Shown here: piece after piece, positions 20,671 through 34,381 of the stretch
How positions within the stretch are numbered: the stretch's first letter is position 1
How the letters are laid out: each line of letters starts with the position of its first letter
Assembly (NCBI GenBank): GCA_009103225.1
Contig: RHPI01002069.1
Span: 1,977,601-2,041,600 of the forward strand
Source: Chlorokybus atmophyticus
Lineage: Eukaryota; Streptophyta; Chlorokybophyceae; Chlorokybales; Chlorokybaceae
Direction of reading: 5' to 3'
Length of the DNA: 64,000 nt
The notes under the pieces: model-generated
Told to the model about the DNA's origin: nothing
Databases searched by the model: none
The model's input: only the letters and a program-made list of their open reading frames with translations
Program-made: the position numbers and the translations under genes

Positions 20671-23600
20671 ATGGCAGGAGAACGCGATGCGCAGAAGATT
20701 GCCAGACTTGAGGAGAAGATCAAAGAGCTGACTGCGATCAATGAGGCGCTCACACGAGATGTTGAACTCCTTTGCATACAGGCAAGCATTTGGTACCTGT
20801 GTGTATCTTGTGTTGTGCTAGCCTCATAGTAATGCACGCGGCACTGCAGTACTACAATGTTGTCGCATGCATGTGGATTTTTCATGCGCTTAAACAACCA
20901 CCTGTTGAATGTTGGTTGCATTATGACACAGTCACAAGGAGGAGGCAAGTTTAGGAGTGAGGCTCAGCGTGTAAAGGACATCATTCGCAACTTTGAGGCA
21001 AGGCTTTCAGCAGCATCAGCAGAGCAGGACCGGTCTAGGCATGAGGCTTCAGCTGCTCGCAATGCAAGCCAAGCAGCCGATAAGGCCATGATCGAGATTG
21101 AAGCGCAGGTGAGTACCCCAAAGGGTTAGAGGATGCGTATGAACAAAAGTATCCCTTGCTCTCATGCCTTTACACCTCCAATGCTGCAGAATGGTGCAGC
21201 ATGCCAGGCGAGTAACAGCGCTAATGAACCGCAGGTAACCAGCCAAAGTGCAATACGCAAGTGGCATGCAGTGCATTGTTGTTGCACTTGCGTTATATGC
21301 GGAACAACACAAAGCCAGTGTCAACTATGTCTCTACTGTTACTAGTGTAAATGAACGTCAATGATGCCACTTCCAGCGCATAAATGCATAGACGCAAACC
21401 GCGATATCACATGTGAGAACCATCTCCATAGTTTGGCTGTCCTTGCAGCATTTACGCAGACACGCACATGCATGTCAGCTGCAGGGACGTTTATTTCATT
21501 CTTTTCCTTAAGCTTCATCTTGTTGCTTGTTGTAAATGAATGCGCTGCTAGGTCAAAACCTTGGAAAAGGATGTCGCCTTCTATCAGGCCGAGGCGTCAT
21601 CCGCATTGCTCCAACGGGATCAAGCGAGTGCAGATGCCAGCATCTTGATTGCAGAGCGCGACAGCCTGCGGGCCGATGCCGCACGCGCATCACAATTGGA
21701 GCATGACCTCAAAGTCGCCGATGCGGATCGCACTGCGTTGAAGAATCAGTTAAGGATTGCTACCTCGGAACGTGAAGTCTTGCAAAGGGTGTGTGCGCTG
21801 TTACTGTAGCTACAACATCTCATTATCCAGCTTGCTCAACTGAAAAGCTGTGAAATATAATTCATTGCAAGAACGAGTGTCATCCACCCTTCATGAGCTG
21901 TTGAAAGACTCCGTTTGCTCGTGCAGGAAGTGTATAGGTTGCGTGACGCGCGCAACGAGGCATTTCAGAATACGAACGCTTATCATGCAGAAGTGTCCCT
22001 GCTGAAGGCAGAACGTGATGAACTGAGAAGCAAAGTGAAGTACATGGAGGACCAGTACAAAGCGGCCAAGTGCTCGACTGAAGAGCTTCTGGACCAAATA
22101 ACCAAGCTGCAGGGTGAAGTTGCGGCTCTGACAGCACAGTGCGAAGAGCTGCAGCCGGCAGCGCAATTCATGCAGGATCAATACAAAGCTGTCAACAGCA
22201 GCATTGAAGAGCTACAAGATGTCAATCGCAAGCTGCAAGCTGATGTGGTGAGAGCTGCTTACTTCATCGTGAGGCAGTGTATTGCATGTTGTTGATTCAT
22301 TCCTACAGACTGGTGTTGACCACGTGTGGCATGCAGCAAGAACTCGAGGCATACAAAGTTCGAGCGCAACAGTTGCAGCTAGATCTCAACACAGCACATG
22401 AAGAAGTACAACGCACAACCGAACAGCGAGACGAGGCACAAGACCAGGTAATCACCACCTGTACTGCTAGCGGCATGTTGGTATGCTTCGATTGACATGT
22501 GGTTGGACGCCGTAGGTTGTTGAGATGAAGAAGCAGTTGGCTGCTGCCAACGAGCAGGCAGAAAAGGTGAGTGTCCTGTCACTTGCATCATAGTGTTTGT
22601 CATGTGCCTTGACATGTGCGAGTTGGACAACAGGTGCCTCATTTGCAAGCTAGTTGCAACACGCTTCAGTTAGAACTTCGGCAGGTGCGCAGTCACATGA
22701 TTACTGCACGAGCATGGCTGCTTCACAAATGTGCTTTGAAGCGTTTTGTGAGTGGAACCCTACCAACTCCTATGTTTCTGCTTGCATAATATTGTCGCTC
22801 CATGTTGGTACATCTTCTGAGGTGCGGCACATAGGCCGACATGCATGTTGCTGACTCGAGTTGTTAGTGGCGTGTCAACAGGTTCAGGAAGAATTGCTAG
22901 TGGCGTGCAGGTCACTGCATGAGGTACTCGCAGGATATGGCACAGCAGCTTTGCGTCTTGGTTTCATTGTCTGTTTGCTCTCGCTGTCACCTGGCGCTTT
23001 CTCACTACGTGACCTCCTCACAGGAACAGATTTTGCGTGCTGAAATGGAGGAACAGGTTCGAGGCAAATGGCATGCTGTTTATGTCGCTGTCATGGACTT
23101 GTACTGGGGATGTGTTGGCACTTTGTGACTCTATCAACACCCTAGCAACTCTGTGACAGGCTACCAAGTTGTCAGCTTCACATGCTACGGCACGCGAAGT
23201 GCCAGCGCGGGCTGTGCAGGAAGCGGATTGTGACATGGTATGGTTGTGGCTTGCAAACCTTGCAAGCGACTTTCGACTCCAATGTTTTTTAACTTATCAA
23301 GTGGCACAACACAATTAAGAGAGTTGGCTGTTGTCAGGATGAGAGGTCGTTGTCGGCAAGGGATGAGCTAGCTCTGCAGGATCGTGTGAACAAGCTAAAA
23401 ACTCAACTTGCACAGGTGTCTTGTCAGCCGAACAGTCCAAGCCAATGCTCCTCTTCCTCTATTGCTGATCAGCCACGATTGCAGTGCTTAACCCAGGCTG
23501 CTTGTTTGGCAGGCGGCAGAGCAAAAAGTAGAAGCGCTGATACAGCTGGCACAGATCAAGGCAGACCAGGGAGCATGGCAGGAACGAGAAAAGTGGGTAT

Positions 23601-24419
23601 CACGTGTGTCATGCTGTCTTGCTGCTTCGACATTTGACAATTGTGATGATTGCAACTGTTGCACTGGTTCTCTGCAAGCGATTGACATGTGTCATGCATG
23701 TATCCAGGCGCATGCAAGAAGAGTTGATTCGCCTACGGCTTCAAGAGACTCCCGGCTCATCAAGTCCCGAGCACACTCTGAGCGGCTCTAAGTTATCATG
23801 GCTGTTTTCAGCAAAAAGTCGCCGGGACTCTTCACCTTCAAGATCTCCTTCAATATCCGCGGACGTAGTTGACTCCCGAGACTCAGCATTAGCCAGGTCC
23901 TTTACGCCATTCTGCATGGCACATACAGCCTTGGTGCACCAAAGGACTGAGTGACAAGTCAGGCACAATGACGTAACAGCATCAATTAGCTTACTGCATA
24001 TAACCTTGTTGCGCAGGTTGCAAGCTGAAGTGTGCGTGTATAAAGACCGCGCATCTAGCGCACTTGAGGTTGCAAAGACCGCACGCCATTTGCGAGCCAA
24101 GGCATCAACGGTGCGCATACAACTTCAACAGCAATATGAGACAAAGACATGCACTTGGCATCACATTGGCTCAACACGATGTTGTATACAGGTGCTTGGT
24201 GAAGAGGCAAAGCACAGCACCAAAATACTTAACGAGGTCTTCTTGGAAGCTGGCCACTTGAAGCTGAAGTATGGCTCAGGCAGCTCGGGTCCCCCAAGTC
24301 CGACCCCGGCAAAGTCCCGAGAGGATGATCTGACGCAGTTTGACTGTGTTATCGGGGTTGAGGTAGCGGAGTTGCTGCTGCAGAATGCGTCGCTTCTCCG
24401 AGGTGTACTAAGTCACTAA
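20671..24419 (+). CDS. Long coiled-coil protein of unrecognised family
   Basis: At least twelve exons are visible, among them 20671-about 20781, 20957-21110, 21552-21788, 21926-22245, 22336-22447, 22515-22566, 22882-22923, 23024-23058, 23338-23415, 23514-23590, 23708-about 23905, 24018-24111 and 24192-24419. Nearly every exon translates to heptad-rich sequence (ARLEEKIKELTAINEAL, SLLKAERDELRSKVKYMEDQ, EELLDQITKLQGEVAALTAQ). A serine-rich, low-complexity stretch (SSPEHTLSGSKLSWLFSAKS) precedes the last coils, and the C-terminus is hydrophobic (VAELLLQNASLLRGVLSH). YMEDQYKA/FMQDQYKA is an internal repeat. Start options are ATG 20671 (MAGERDAQKIARLEEK) or an upstream exon at ATG 20462 (MSHQAGYSASEPTNTPP). 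No motor, BRICHOS or membrane domain is visible. A cytoskeletal or Golgi tether-like role is only a guess. Confidence 0.7.
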
Positions 24420-24446
24420 GCACAGGCTTTTCCTGCCATAAACAGT

Positions 24447-24451
24447 TGTAA
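24447..24451 (+). terminator. TGTAA poly(A)-signal candidate for the coiled-coil gene
   Basis: TGTAA about 28 nt after the stop at 24419, followed by duplicated GTATCTGCA. Confidence 0.35.
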
Positions 24452-25184
24452 GTATCTGCAAGTATCTGCAGTAGCTGTTGTGGTTTGGTGATCAGTTTTC
24501 AGAGACTGGACGCAATGTTGTTTTCCGCTACTATGATATGTGGTATGAGGAACAAATACCAAGCTATGTATTGAGCAAGGTCTGTTGACGCAATCAACAC
24601 ACGCTTATTGGACAAATGCACGAGGCATGCGACTGCACTGCCTGCGTGACACCTCCGCACCCCGCTATTGGTCACTGACCAAAGTCACTCCAGTGACAGT
24701 CCAATCGGCCCATCGGGATGATGGGAAAGAATTTCATTGAGCATCGCGAGCAATGATTCACCACTGTTTTGCTGGGGCTGTAATGTTTATAGTAGCACAC
24801 CCCTTTTGTACACAGAGTAGGTGGTCGTGTATGTAGAAGTGAGGTGAGTGCGCCGCATGCGTGGTGTGACCTGAATGGGCAATCCCCTTGCGCATCTACT
24901 GTACAATGCACAAGGAAATGCTCACTAGTTCAGTTGCACATCAGAACAACGACCTTGGTTGATGGGTATATGCATACGTTTGTAAACCAGCAAGATAATG
25001 CCCTCACTTGCCCAGCAAGTGGCAACACCATCTGAAACTAGTTGCTTAAGTTAACTATTCTCAACGACAACTGCATAACGCATTGCACTCATTGGAGTGA
25101 ACTGCTCATGCCTGCGGCTGCCACAACCTTCTGCCATGCTTGCATAACAAATGTACAACCAGCCTCTACAACAGTGAAGCTAAA
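24452..25184. other. Intergenic region between convergent coiled-coil and TPI genes
   Basis: No gene recognised. Only 3' flanks are expected here, since both neighbours end toward this interval. Confidence 0.45.
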
Positions 25185-27762
<2,578 letters not shown>

Positions 27763-28355
27763 TGTCGCCCCGACCACAGGCCAGGCAGCGGAAAAGCCTG
27801 TTCAAGTTATCCGCACGCCAAGTGTCGACAGCAGGGGGGGCACAAAAGTTTGTCTCATCTGGGAATGTATCGAACAGTTTTTTCAGGGTTTTGCATGGGA
27901 GCGGCTAACAAGTGAGTGCGTCTGAGGTTAATCGTTGTTTGTGTGTTTTGCCTTGTACATGCGGCTGGCACAACTGGTGTATCAGCCTGTTGTAAAAGGG
28001 ACAACACACATGTCGCTGCCTTACATTTATCTTGATGTCTTGATCTAAAATAAAAGTTTGCATGTTAATACCTATCATATGTACTAATTCAAATAATGCG
28101 CAACAAGCTTGAGGCCAAAACATTCATGCTTGTGGTAATCAATCATAGTATTATTACATTGTATTTCAACATTGGTGTCAATTAGATACTTTTTAAAACT
28201 TGGCACCTGTTCAAGAGTCACAGCATGTGGAAATTTATTACATTTGTATTATGATGCAAAACCATTAAAATTAAGTCCAATTACAAGCAACACCCCTACA
28301 TCTTCTCTTGTGCTTAATTCTCGCTATCAATGCGTGCATGAGAGACACATATGAT

Positions 28356-28405
<50 letters not shown>
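28356..28405. repeat. (CA)25 microsatellite
   Basis: An uninterrupted CA dinucleotide tract of about 50 bp, in the intergenic interval between TPI and the MDR gene. Confidence 0.95.
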
Positions 28406-28408
<3 letters not shown>

Positions 28409-28676
28409 CGGCAGCCTGCGCTAAATCAATCGCAGCGGCTCACCTTCTACCAGCTGGGCCACATCATCACCTATCCCCACCTCCAACACCTCCGACATCA
28501 AAGTACATGACAACTACTCAATAGTATAGACACATCCAACTGAGGCGACCCTAATGGTCCACGCACGCCAACTTTAAACATGTACTATCTCCTCTCTCCG
28601 CTTCCTCTTATCTTGCATGCAAGTGTGCAGCTCTCGGTCGCACGCAGTATGCGACATACTTCGCATTGATAATTGC

Positions 28677-28766
28677 TACTCTCTCTCTATCTTTCTCTCT
28701 GCGAGAGAGAGAGAGAGAGAGGAAGAGAGAGAGAGGGAGAGAGAGAGAGAGGGAGGGAGAGAGAGA
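28677..28766. repeat. CT tract facing a GA tract (imperfect inverted repeat)
   Basis: ACTCTCTCTCTATCTTTCTCTCTGC is followed directly by GAGAGAGAG repeated to about 28766 with few interruptions. The two parts can pair with each other as a hairpin, and the purine tract can form triplex (H-DNA). Confidence 0.85.
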
Positions 28767-29441
28767 TGTGTGCTGACACTGCGTGTGGGCGTGACATGAC
28801 GTGTGCGTGCGTTCGCAATGTGCAATCTCTACCACTTCGCCAACGCACACAAGGCAACTATGGCAATAACAATGATCGCTCCCGGAGATTATCTCACTTA
28901 TATTATATATATGCAGTATATATACATAGCGTTTTGACTATACTCATAGTAAAAAAACCATGTATATTGTGCACATCGGCCTTGTGTTGCATGTATTAAA
29001 TAGCGAGGTTGGCTTGTAACTATATTCACCTACTTGCGTCCATGCTGAGCTGTGCCTACTTTTTGCTTCTATGCACTGCTTCACTTTCATGTTTCCACTA
29101 CACTACCGTGTGTATGAGTGCGAATCTCACATGCTTGGGCCCTATAGACAATACTACACACATTTAGTCAAGGTGCAGTATCAGGAATAATGCATCCTGC
29201 TATGAGTGCCAGCTGTAATAACAATTTGTATTAAATGAACATGAGAAGCATGGCAGTGCCATGATGGCACCCATGTGCATTGAATGGCGTCGTCGACTCC
29301 GGGCCTACACTGTCCATCTGTAATAGTCTATTACTAGTGGAGCGTTGATGGACACTGTACAGCGTCTAACAACCGCGCCTTTCACCGCATGCAAGCTTAC
29401 ACACTGTGCAGCAAGAAGCACTGACGGTGTTGCTTGCAGGT

Positions 29442-32400
29442 ATGTTGAGCGCAGCGGCGTCGGTGGCGGTCTTGCCGCTGAGGCCGTCATCAGGTGTGAG
29501 GTTGACGAGCACAAGAACGGTGTGCAAGCGGAGCCTCCTGGGCGCTGGGCCGAGGTGGCGGACTGCTGGGATCGTCATGGCGAGCAGCCAGGCTGTGAGC
29601 AAGGAGGAGCAGGATAAGGGTCAGGTGCCTGCCACCATGCGGGCTGTCGTGCTGGACAAGGCTGGGTGAGAGAGAGAGAGAGAGTGGATACAACCGCAGC
29701 GCATGCATGCATTGCACACATCGTACATTTTGACTGAGTGAATGAGCGAGGGAGGGAGATTTGGACGGCTTACTTATTTGAACAGCTGTGTGACTGCTCA
29801 ATGATGCCGTTGACTGCTCACTACTTAATGCTGAAGCGCAGGCCAGCTTCAACGCTACGCATTGCTGGGGACTTTCCTGTGCCGCAGCCTGCGGCAGGCG
29901 AGTAAGTATTGAGAGAATCTTCATGTGTACAGGCACACACCTGCGCCCAATCAGTTGTGTCACAGCACGGTCTTGCTCGTGGTGGTTTCAGTTCTTAGCT
30001 TTCCGATTGCCCGTCCAATTACTCACTTGCTAGCTGGCTGCATGCATTTCACGTTTGTGCATAACTGTGGCAGTTCACTTCACCAGGCACTTGAACCTGT
30101 ATACCATTGCAACACTCGTGTGCAACCGCGGCGTCCNNNNNNNNNNNNNNNNNNNNNNNNNNNNNNNNNNNNNNNNNNNNNNNNNNNNNNNNNNNNNNNN
30201 NNNNNNNNNNNNNNNNNNNNNNNNNNNNNNNNNNNNNNNNNNNNNNNNNNNNNNNNNNNNNNNNNNNNNNNNNNNNNNNNNNNNNNNNNNNNNNNNNNNN
30301 NNNNNNNNNNNNNNNNNNNNNNNNNNNNNNNNNNNNNNNNNNNNNNNNNNNNNNNNNNNNNNNNNNNNNNNNNNNNNNNNNNNNNNNNNNNNNNNNNNNN
30401 NNNNNNNNNNNNNNNNNNNNNNNNNNNNNNNNNNNNNNNNNNNNNNNNNNNNNNNNNNNNNNNNNNNNNNNNNNNNNNNNNNNNNNNNNNNNNNNNNNNN
30501 NNNNNNNNNNNNNNNNNNNNNNNNNNNNNNNNNNNNNNNNNNNNNNNNNNNNNNNNNNNNNNNNNNNNNNNNNNNNNNNNNNNNNNNNNNNNNNNNNNNN
30601 NNNNNNNNNNNNNNNNNNNNNNNNNNNNNNNNNNNNNNNNNNNNNNNNNNNNNNNNNNNNNNNNNNNNNNNNNNNNNNNNNNNNNNNNNNNNNNNNNNNN
30701 NNNNNNNNNNNNNNNNNNNNNNNNNNNNNNNNNNNNNNNNNNNNNNNNNNNNNNNNNNNNNNNNNNNNNNNNNNNNNNNNNNNNNNNNNNNNNNNNNNNN
30801 NNNNNNNNNNNNNNNNNNNNNNNNNNNNNNNNNNNNNNNNNNCCCACCACCACCCCGCACAACGCACACACACATGCGTGCGCGTGTGTACACGTCAGAA
30901 TGCAAACAGGGAATCCATAGATGATTAACTCACTCAGTCACTCGCTCACTCAATTACCTGTTTTTTTGTGTTGTGACGCAGGCTGCTGATCAAGGTGCAT
31001 GCTGCTGGGCTCAACCCAGGTGAGTAATGCGTTGATGCCATGCTGTAGCGTCCGTGCATGTGCAATGACACGAGCTGCTCACGTGGTTGTGCAAACTGCA
31101 GTCGACTACAAACGCGCCACGTGGGGACGCCCTGAGTCATCTTACCCGCATGTCCTCGGCCTTGACGCGGTATTGCACTATAGGCATCAATGCATGACAA
31201 CAGTGACAATGCAGAGAACCAATGACAAGTACACAGTGCAGGCAGGGACAGTTGCAGCTGTGGGGTTGGGCGTTGCAGGGTGGGATGTTGGCGATAAGGT
31301 GAGCTGCACATATACATATTTGTTGCTTGCAATCCAGAGCTTGATGACACCGGCTTCGGTCCGTGGCAGATCGTCAGTCACAGCAACTTGGACAAGCCCC
31401 ATGGAGCCTTTGCAGAGTATGCCATTAACACTGCCATTACATCCGTCCATTTGCCAGATGGTACGCCATTGACACTCAAACCAGAGCCGACAGCATATAC
31501 TGTCTTGTAATGTGCACAGCAGAAGATGGTTTGGCACATAGCTTGAGCCAGTGAGCGTTGCCAACACACTAGTATGCAGGGATTGCTTATGAGGATGCTG
31601 CTGCGACACCTTGCGCTGGCTGGACAGCATACCAGGTATGGTATAAACTCAGTTGTCTATTGCACTATGACAACCCATGCACAATACAGGCATGTGAGGC
31701 TCAACGTCAATGGAGCTAGGTTGTTGCAACACAAGCAAGCAACAAGCACTTGTTGATCGCGCAGGCTCTTCACTGCAAGATGCACATAAGACAGGGTCAG
31801 ACTGTCGTGATCACGGGAGCAGCTGGCGGCGTTGGCGGCTTTGCGGTAACATAAATTTCACATGATCCTCCTGCTGTATGGCACATCTGTTGGCAAACAT
31901 AACAATGTGCCTGAATCCTATTGGTGCAACGGCGCGCAGGTCCAGCTGGCTTCACTAGCAGGCTGCCGCGTGATTGCAACATGTTCCAAGGCCAACTTTG
32001 ACTATGTAAAGTTACTGGGCGCGACTGAAGTGGTAAATGCACAACCGAGTGAACATCATTGATCAACCCTTTGGCATGTTTTGTGTAAGGGCAACTCATC
32101 GGTCGTTTGAAGCCCACATGATCTTGGACGCAGATAGACTACAACGAGCACGCCGACCTTCCTGCACGAGTCCTGGAGTTGACACAAGGTGTTGGGGCAA
32201 ATGCCTGGTTGGTAAGTTTTGAATTCGTCATCTGGGGCATTGGTTTACTAACGGAAGCACACTTGCATTACTCCTAGGGTGATGTAGACCAATGTTTCCA
32301 CGTATGCATCTCAATGCATGCAATACAGTGTTGCCACTGCATGCATGCATCTGCCAAGCTCTGCGATTGAGGAAGCTTGAGATTTGTTTGTTGCCAGGAA

Positions 32401-33044
32401 ACGGTGTCGAGTGACAGTGCGAAAGCAGCGCTCAAAGCGCTGGCGTTTGCTGGCGGCATTGTGAACATCGTCGGCACCATTCCTGTACGCTATGCATCAA
32501 CTTACCTCTGCGCCCGCTCAGCAAGGTTCAACAGGCTTTGGATTAGTCAACTCATGTGTTGCTTTGTTGGAATGCAGGTTGGTGCAGAAGACAACGTGTT
32601 CCCCAGAGCTATCAGCGTGCATCACGTGTTCTTCGGTGGCGGACATGCGGCGCCGAGGTGAGCATCAAGCACACATGACATTATGCGTGTTGACTTTCTG
32701 GCCTGCGTAACGCTGCTGGTTTGTTAATTGATTGAGTTGAACGAATGGTTGTCTCCTCATTGCAGCAATGACGCACGCAAAGAGATTGCTGAGATTGGCC
32801 AAGAGATGACAAGCTTGTTGGCAAAGGGGCAGCTAAAGGTGCGTAGACTTATCGACACGGGAGCAACCTGTATCATGAGCTCTATGGTAGAACATACTAC
32901 TGTTGTTCACCATCAATGTGAGTGTGTTTTTCCCATTGACAGCCTTTGGTGGGAGAGATCATATCACTTGAAAACATTCCTGAAGCTCTAGGGCGCATCG
33001 AGCAGCGGCACGTGAAAGGGAAGATTGTGGCTAAGCTGGTATAA
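29442..33044 (+). CDS. Quinone-oxidoreductase-like MDR protein, probable plastid targeting
   Basis: A medium-chain dehydrogenase/reductase without the zinc ligands. Fourteen exons join in phase to 395 aa: 29442-29665, 29842-29901, 30982-31019, 31102-31169, 31242-31298, 31370-31460, 31580-31635, 31765-31845, 31940-32032, 32134-32211, 32398-32484, 32578-32657, 32766-32838, 32943-33044. The first exon begins with a transit-like segment (MLSAAASVAVLPLRPSSG), with a second Met at IVMASSQA. The catalytic domain starts at ATMRAVVLDKAG and continues through LLIKVHAAGLNPVDYK. The NAD(P)H-binding Rossmann motif is VVITGAAGGVGGFA, followed by QLASLAGCRVIATCS. The C-terminus is GRIEQRHVKGKIVAKLV. The N gap at 30137-30842 lies wholly in an intron, because exons 2 and 3 join in phase at GELLIKV. 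The substrate is unknown; reactive enones or quinones are usual for the family. Confidence 0.9.
30137..30842. other. Assembly gap (706 N) inside an intron
   Basis: Undetermined bases between exons 2 and 3 of the MDR gene. The flanking sequence is CA/GT-rich on the right (ACAACGCACACACACATGCGTGCGCGTGTG), so a collapsed simple repeat is the probable cause. Any frame spanning it is meaningless. Confidence 0.99.
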
Positions 33045-33464
33045 GATATACATGCCACATTTGGACATGGACACACTACATATACAGAGACGTACACGCG
33101 TGCGGTACAGTACCAGCCGCCCACTATCACTCTCCCGGACGCCAGAGTTGTACATGGTGTAGTGGGGTCAGTTACCAAGAGTGTTATAAGCTTTCCCAAG
33201 CTCACGGACATGCGAGTGCACTACTTCATGTCAACATAGGTCTCAACTGGAATGATCACAATGGCAGCATGTTAATGCGACATGCCAGTTGTCGCAGTAG
33301 GAAACAACATGGATACACTCGTGTTGTGCAGACACGCCTTCTGTACTGCCGCTGCACTGAGCTAGGATTGAGCTAGCCTGGCCCCCTACCCTAGTGTTAA
33401 CGTGCTTGGCAGGCTGCTGTGTGTGCGTGCGTGCGTGTGTAACAGGTGCTATGCAATGATTCAC

Positions 33465-33516
33465 GCATGCACGTGCGTGTGCGCTATTGCGCATGCACGT
33501 GCGTGTGCGCTATTGC
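33465..33516. repeat. 26-bp direct repeat, two copies
   Basis: GCATGCACGTGCGTGTGCGC followed by TATTGC, repeated exactly with a period of 26 bp. The unit is mostly alternating purine-pyrimidine and so prone to Z-DNA. Confidence 0.9.
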
Positions 33517-33845
33517 ACACTTCAATACAAAACACGTGCACTCATCAATATGATTCGTTGCGCTTGATTATACACCATACAAGAGGTGCGGGGTGCAGCA
33601 GGTGAAACACGTGTATGCGCTGCCTGTCCTACCTTGCACATAGCTGCACATTACAATAGCCCCCCCGACCCAGCTGTGCTTAAGTTTGATTAGGTGATGT
33701 GGGTGGTTGAGTTGTTTCGTATATGAATGCTTGATGGCGTCTGTTATGTGTTGTGTCTAGTGGACACTGTCCCACTGGTATTCCGGACCCGGTCCGGTGA
33801 TCAAGGCTTTATTACCCTATGAATCCCCTTGCAGCAGCAAACAAC

Positions 33846-33866
33846 CCTATATAATAGGGTATAAAA
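33846..33866 (+). promoter_or_regulatory. TATA-like element
   Basis: CCCTATATAATAGGGTATAAAA holds two overlapping TATA-box words and a small inverted repeat (CCCTAT / ATAGGG). It stands out from the GC-richer surroundings. It lies about 515 bp before the HAD start codon; what it drives is unknown. Confidence 0.3.
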
Positions 33867-34381
33867 TTGTTCCAAGCAGCGGAAGATGCCGCCGTGGCAG
33901 TGCCCAAAGCAGGGAAGCTTCCCACCGCAAAAAAGGGACGCTCCCCGCAGTTCTTCCGAATCTCCAACGCTGGCGCCAGCAGGAATCCATTTGTGGGCAG
34001 GAGGACAAGAGGGAGGAGGACGAGGAGGAGGAGGAGGAGGAGGTGGCGGTGACTACAGCTGATTGCGAGCGATTTCTCTCTCTCAACCTGCACAGCGCAT
34101 GGCTCTAGCTTGAAGTCGAGTCAGGTGCGCAGATGGGGGAGCGGCGGCATGATGACCGCTGCCTCAGCATTGCATGCATACAGCTGCCTGCACACACATG
34201 CACAGCTAGCTTTCTCCTTCATGCACAGCAGCTTACTGCCTTTCTATATATATTGGCTACATCCATTTTCAATACTATCAACATCAGCATTCATCGCAAA
34301 ACTGTCATGCGCATGGACAGCTGCAGTGTGATCTGTCGTCAGTAGCAGTAGGAAAGGGCGGCGGCGGCGGCGGCGGCGGCG

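Larger units (their letters stand above)
27763..29441. other. Intergenic region between divergent TPI and MDR genes, microsatellite-rich
   Basis: Both promoters should lie here. The middle (27950-28350) is AT-rich. A pure (CA)25 tract occupies about 28356-28405. A CT tract followed by a GA tract lies at 28677-28766. No gene recognised; the frames across the GA tract (Arg/Glu alternation) are repeat artefacts. Confidence 0.5.
33045..34381. other. Intergenic region upstream of the HAD gene
   Basis: No certain gene. It contains a 26-bp unit repeated twice (33465-33516), a TATA-like palindromic element (33846-33866), and a following frame (33867-34052) with exon-like composition (AAEDAAVAVPKAGKLPTAKK) that then runs into an Arg-rich AGG-repeat translation. 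A (GGC) run lies just before the HAD start codon. Confidence 0.4.

Noticed and set aside
28608-28850. Arg/Glu and Ser/Leu alternating frames
   Set aside because: Products of the CT/GA microsatellite.
29925-30928. Long open frames on both strands of 260-330 codons
   Set aside because: They consist mostly of undetermined bases from the N gap; no coding can be inferred.
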